From Butyrivibrio sp. (GTDB lineage Bacteria; Bacillota; Clostridia; Lachnospirales; Lachnospiraceae), in the NCBI RefSeq assembly GCF_015056685.1, contig NZ_SVFW01000004.1:85092-149091 (forward strand): DNA of 64,000 bases, read 5' to 3'. Every line of letters begins with the position of its first letter. Within the stretch, counting starts at the first letter, position 1. Position numbers and translations under genes: made by a program. Under the pieces are notes generated by a model. That model saw nothing but the letters and a program-made list of their open reading frames with translations, was not told where the DNA came from and searched no databases. Below, in pieces: positions 61,846 to 64,000 of this stretch.

Positions 61846-62660
61846 CGCCCATTATTCTCCTGCAAAATATAGTTAACAGAATTCATTTGAACTGATTCTG
61901 TTTTATCCTGTATTTCTGGGGTATGTTGATATAATTTCTCGTGAACTCTGATGAGATGTGCCTGTTTGTTTATAAAGGCAACCTTTTCAAATGGCCATCT
62001 GATTACTGTTGGATAATCAAGACCAACTCCCAGTTCTAAAATAAGAAGCTTGGAATTAAGAGTATTAGTCAAAAACTTCATATAATCGGCCCAACGTTCC
62101 TGATAGGCACTCTCATTATACTTAATGGTCCTATACTCTTTTCTCTTCTGATTTAGATACAATACTTTTCCATCAGCAAATGGTTTTACAAAATTTGTAC
62201 CCTCATCAAAATCGCCATCATTTTCAATAATGATCTTATGGATCTTTTCTACGATTTCATTAAATTCAGGTGATTTATCTGATAAGAATAATGGATCATC
62301 TATATCAGATGTCTGAAGGTACATATATGTTCCACAAGGATAAACACTCTTCTGAGGATCAAATCCATACATGAGCGCATCCTGTAAAAAAATATCAGCA
62401 ACTAAAAAGTATTTCTTATCGCCAATAATGTTCTTCAGTGCTTTATATGCCTTTTCAATCTTTGTATCTGTCTGATAATAAGCATATTCGTATTCTACAA
62501 TAGGCAAGAGCCAGTTATTATCTTCCTTCTTACAATACTCTAATAATTTGCTATACCTTTCATCCTTAGAAAGTCCACTGCCTACCCAATTCCATTCGTT
62601 GCCAATTCCTATAACAACATTATCAAAGTTTTCTACTAAACCAGCTAAATTTTGTTCCAT
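61842..62660 (-). CDS. SIR2-like Rossmann-fold protein
   Basis: 272 residues from ATG 62660. It begins with a GxGxEW-like segment (VVIGIGNEWNWVGSG), has IVEYEYAYYQTDT and ILELGVGLDYPTVIRWPFEKVAFINKQAHLIRV as in sirtuin-type NAD folds near the C-terminus. Zn-binding Cys pairs are absent. May be a divergent NAD-dependent deacylase or nucleotide-binding protein. Coupled to the acidic membrane protein downstream. Frame before 62660 extends to 62717 but lacks a ribosome binding site; GGCGG lies nine bases from 62660. Confidence 0.65.
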   Translation of the reverse strand: MEQNLAGLVENFDNVVIGIGNEWNWVGSGLSKDERYSKLLEYCKKEDNNWLLPIVEYEYAYYQTDTKIEKAYKALKNIIGDKKYFLVADIFLQDALMYGFDPQKSVYPCGTYMYLQTSDIDDPLFLSDKSPEFNEIVEKIHKIIIENDGDFDEGTNFVKPFADGKVLYLNQKRKEYRTIKYNESAYQERWADYMKFLTNTLNSKLLILELGVGLDYPTVIRWPFEKVAFINKQAHLIRVHEKLYQHTPEIQDKTESVQMNSVNYILQENNGR

Positions 62661-62768
62661 GATGTAATACCGCCTATTGTTTGTAATATTAAAATACTCC
62701 CTTTGCAGAACAGTCATTGAAAACGTGTTTCATAACTGAGAGGCAAAGGGAGTTATAGTCAGTTAGTA

Positions 62769-63674
62769 TTAGCCTGCACTGGAAGCGTTAACTAGTTCAT
62801 CTATTACACTTACAAGATTACCAATCTCAGGTTTTGACAGCTGCCTATCAGCTCCAAGAGATTCACCTTTTCTCCTCATTTCTTCATTAACAAGTGATGA
62901 GAAAATAATAAGTGGTATATCCTTAGTAGCATCATCACTCTTTACAAGCTTAGTCAATCTATGTCCGTCCATGATCGGCATTTCAATATCAGTGATAATG
63001 CACTTGATATTATTAAGCTCATTTCTCTCCTTACAAGCTTTGATGTAGTCATATGCAAGCTTACCATTTTCAAAATGTCTCACATTATTATAGCCCGCTT
63101 TATTAAGTGAATCTACAATAAGCTTGTTAAGAAGCTGTGAATCTTCAGCAAGAACAATCGGAACTTCATTTCTAGGACGAGGTCCGATCTCTGCAAGAGC
63201 ATCCATATTAAGACCTGTATTAGGGTTAATATCAGATACAATCTTCTCAAAGTCCAGAATGATGATCAACTGATTATCAAACTTGATAATACCGGTTGAA
63301 ATACTCTCTTCTGCCTTTGAAATTGTAGCATTTGGTTTGATGATATCAGCCCATGATACTCTGTGAATACCTATAACAGAATCTACATGGAAGGCAATAT
63401 CCAATTTATTAAAGTTTGTGATGATGAACAATCCACCTGCTTTAGAAGCACCGCGTTGTAAGCAGTTCCTTAGGTCAATGGCTGTGATCATTGTATCACG
63501 AGGCATAAAAATACCTTCGATACTAGGATGAGCATTTGGTACAGGAGTTACTTCCTGATACACAATGATTTCTTTGATCTTTGCAACGTTGATGCCATAG
63601 CTTTGATCATCAATCTTAAACTCAAGAACTTCTAGTTCATTGTTACCACTTTCAAGCAGGATCTTTGATTCCAT
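62769..63674 (-). CDS. cheV: Chemotaxis coupling protein CheV
   Basis: 301 residues. Residues 1-155 are a CheW domain. Residues 170-295 are a receiver domain with Asp229 as phosphate acceptor (TDIEMPIMDG), acid pair near AEDSQ, and Lys281 in LSKPE. CheV couples receptors to CheA and helps adaptation. RBS GAGAGGTGAGAG. It stands alone after a weak promoter, and suggests that this bacterium swims. Confidence 0.94.
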   Translation of the reverse strand: MESKILLESGNNELEVLEFKIDDQSYGINVAKIKEIIVYQEVTPVPNAHPSIEGIFMPRDTMITAIDLRNCLQRGASKAGGLFIITNFNKLDIAFHVDSVIGIHRVSWADIIKPNATISKAEESISTGIIKFDNQLIIILDFEKIVSDINPNTGLNMDALAEIGPRPRNEVPIVLAEDSQLLNKLIVDSLNKAGYNNVRHFENGKLAYDYIKACKERNELNNIKCIITDIEMPIMDGHRLTKLVKSDDATKDIPLIIFSSLVNEEMRRKGESLGADRQLSKPEIGNLVSVIDELVNASSAG

Positions 63675-63770
63675 TCTCTCACCTCTCGTAATAAAATAGT
63701 AAAAAAAGTGAAGTTAAAAAAAGAAAAAATAACATTAAACCGTTTGTTAATTAATTGAATATCCTCATTT

Positions 63771-63776
63771 AGTATA
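63771..63776 (-). promoter_or_regulatory. Possible -10 element of cheV
   Basis: TATACT on the minus strand, one mismatch to consensus, about 100 bases before the cheV ATG. No sigma-D type GCCGAT is seen. The -35 is unclear. Confidence 0.35.
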
Positions 63777-63810
63777 GCATAGTTTTTTGAAAGTAAATAT
63801 AAAAAAACAA

Positions 63811-63838
63811 AAAAAGACGGCTATTTGACCGTCTTTTT
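63811..63838 (-). terminator. rRNA operon terminator
   Basis: AAAAAGACGG pairs with CCGTCTTTTT over an 8-base loop. On the minus strand seven T and a further T-rich run follow. It lies 105 bases after the 23S 3' end. Confidence 0.9.
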
Positions 63839-63942
63839 AGAATTCATTTATAAGTATTTTATAATTTTAGTTTTTCTTTAAAATTTGTACCTTCAAAACC
63901 GAACACTGATTTATCTAAATCCATCTCTATACTTACCTTTAT

Positions 63943-64000
63943 GGATAAGCCCTCGACCTATTAGTACACATCAGCTGAACACGTTACCATGCTTACACCT
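63943..64000 (-). rRNA. 23S ribosomal RNA, 3' end (partial)
   Basis: The last 58 bases of the window are the reverse complement of a 23S 3' end: a GTTCAGCTGATGTGTACTAA segment leading to the usual end GGTCGAGGGCTTATCC. The rest lies beyond the right edge. Downstream (63840-63942) is a short AT-rich spacer that includes a GTGTTCGGTTTTGAAGGTAC stretch, common in clostridial rRNA spacers. Confidence 0.93.

Noticed and set aside
1..64000. CRISPR arrays, insertion sequences and tRNA genes
   Set aside because: No regularly spaced repeats, transposase genes or cloverleaf-type sequences were recognised in the intergenic regions.

Overview
The window looks like part of the chromosome of a low-GC, anaerobic, rumen or gut Lachnospiraceae bacterium, most likely Butyrivibrio or a close relative. 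This is inferred from the AT-rich sequence, Firmicutes-type ribosome binding sites, the housekeeping proteins (RqcH, CheV, AroF, LysA), uronate catabolism, glycogen synthesis and carbohydrate ABC permeases. No species marker can be read in full. The right edge holds the 3' end of a 23S rRNA gene on the minus strand. Most genes lie on the minus strand.

Positions 1-13370 hold the most unusual locus, a RiPP (ribosomally made, post-translationally modified peptide) operon read right to left. In order it has a promoter, two small precursors with Nif11-like leaders ending in GG and short Cys-containing cores, a hairpin, three radical SAM/SPASM enzymes, a Dph6-type ATP pyrophosphatase, a YcaO protein, a B12-binding-type radical SAM protein, a very short membrane-fusion protein, a C39 peptidase-ABC transporter and a second ABC transporter cut by the window edge. 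Most neighbours overlap by a few bases. This enzyme set matches no RiPP class known to me. The Dph6-like and YcaO pair is the most novel part.

Positions 13426-26970 hold a tandemly duplicated MacB/FtsX-type permease, then an operon running from a GntR/YtrA-type repressor through an ABC-2 exporter pair, MalF/MalG-type permeases, an HlyD-type adaptor, a MacB-PCD-like membrane protein and a very long solute-binding lipoprotein. It mixes importer-like and exporter-like parts under one probable autoregulated promoter. After it come a GIY-YIG protein translationally coupled to a small protein with a double-glycine leader, and an APC permease.

Positions 29000-42700 are mostly housekeeping: an ABC-F ATPase, tagaturonate reductase (uxaB) with two LacI-type operators, an alpha/beta hydrolase, rqcH, a secreted repeat protein, an M42 peptidase, and a coupled trpS-glgA-flippase run. 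Positions 42840-43605 hold two related plus-strand small RNAs with CUCCCC loops and an anti-Shine-Dalgarno stretch, flanking a 103-residue unknown protein. Two papain-like/C39-like cysteine peptidases follow.

Positions 46300-63700 hold an EAL protein, a CDF transporter, an orphan DNA methyltransferase that appears to be leaderless, aroF, an aminotransferase, a catalytically degenerate XerD-like protein, a large membrane protein, lysA, ung, hisF/hisH, an acidic membrane protein with a SIR2-like partner, and cheV. The rRNA operon ends with a terminator and no 5S gene between it and the 23S 3' end.
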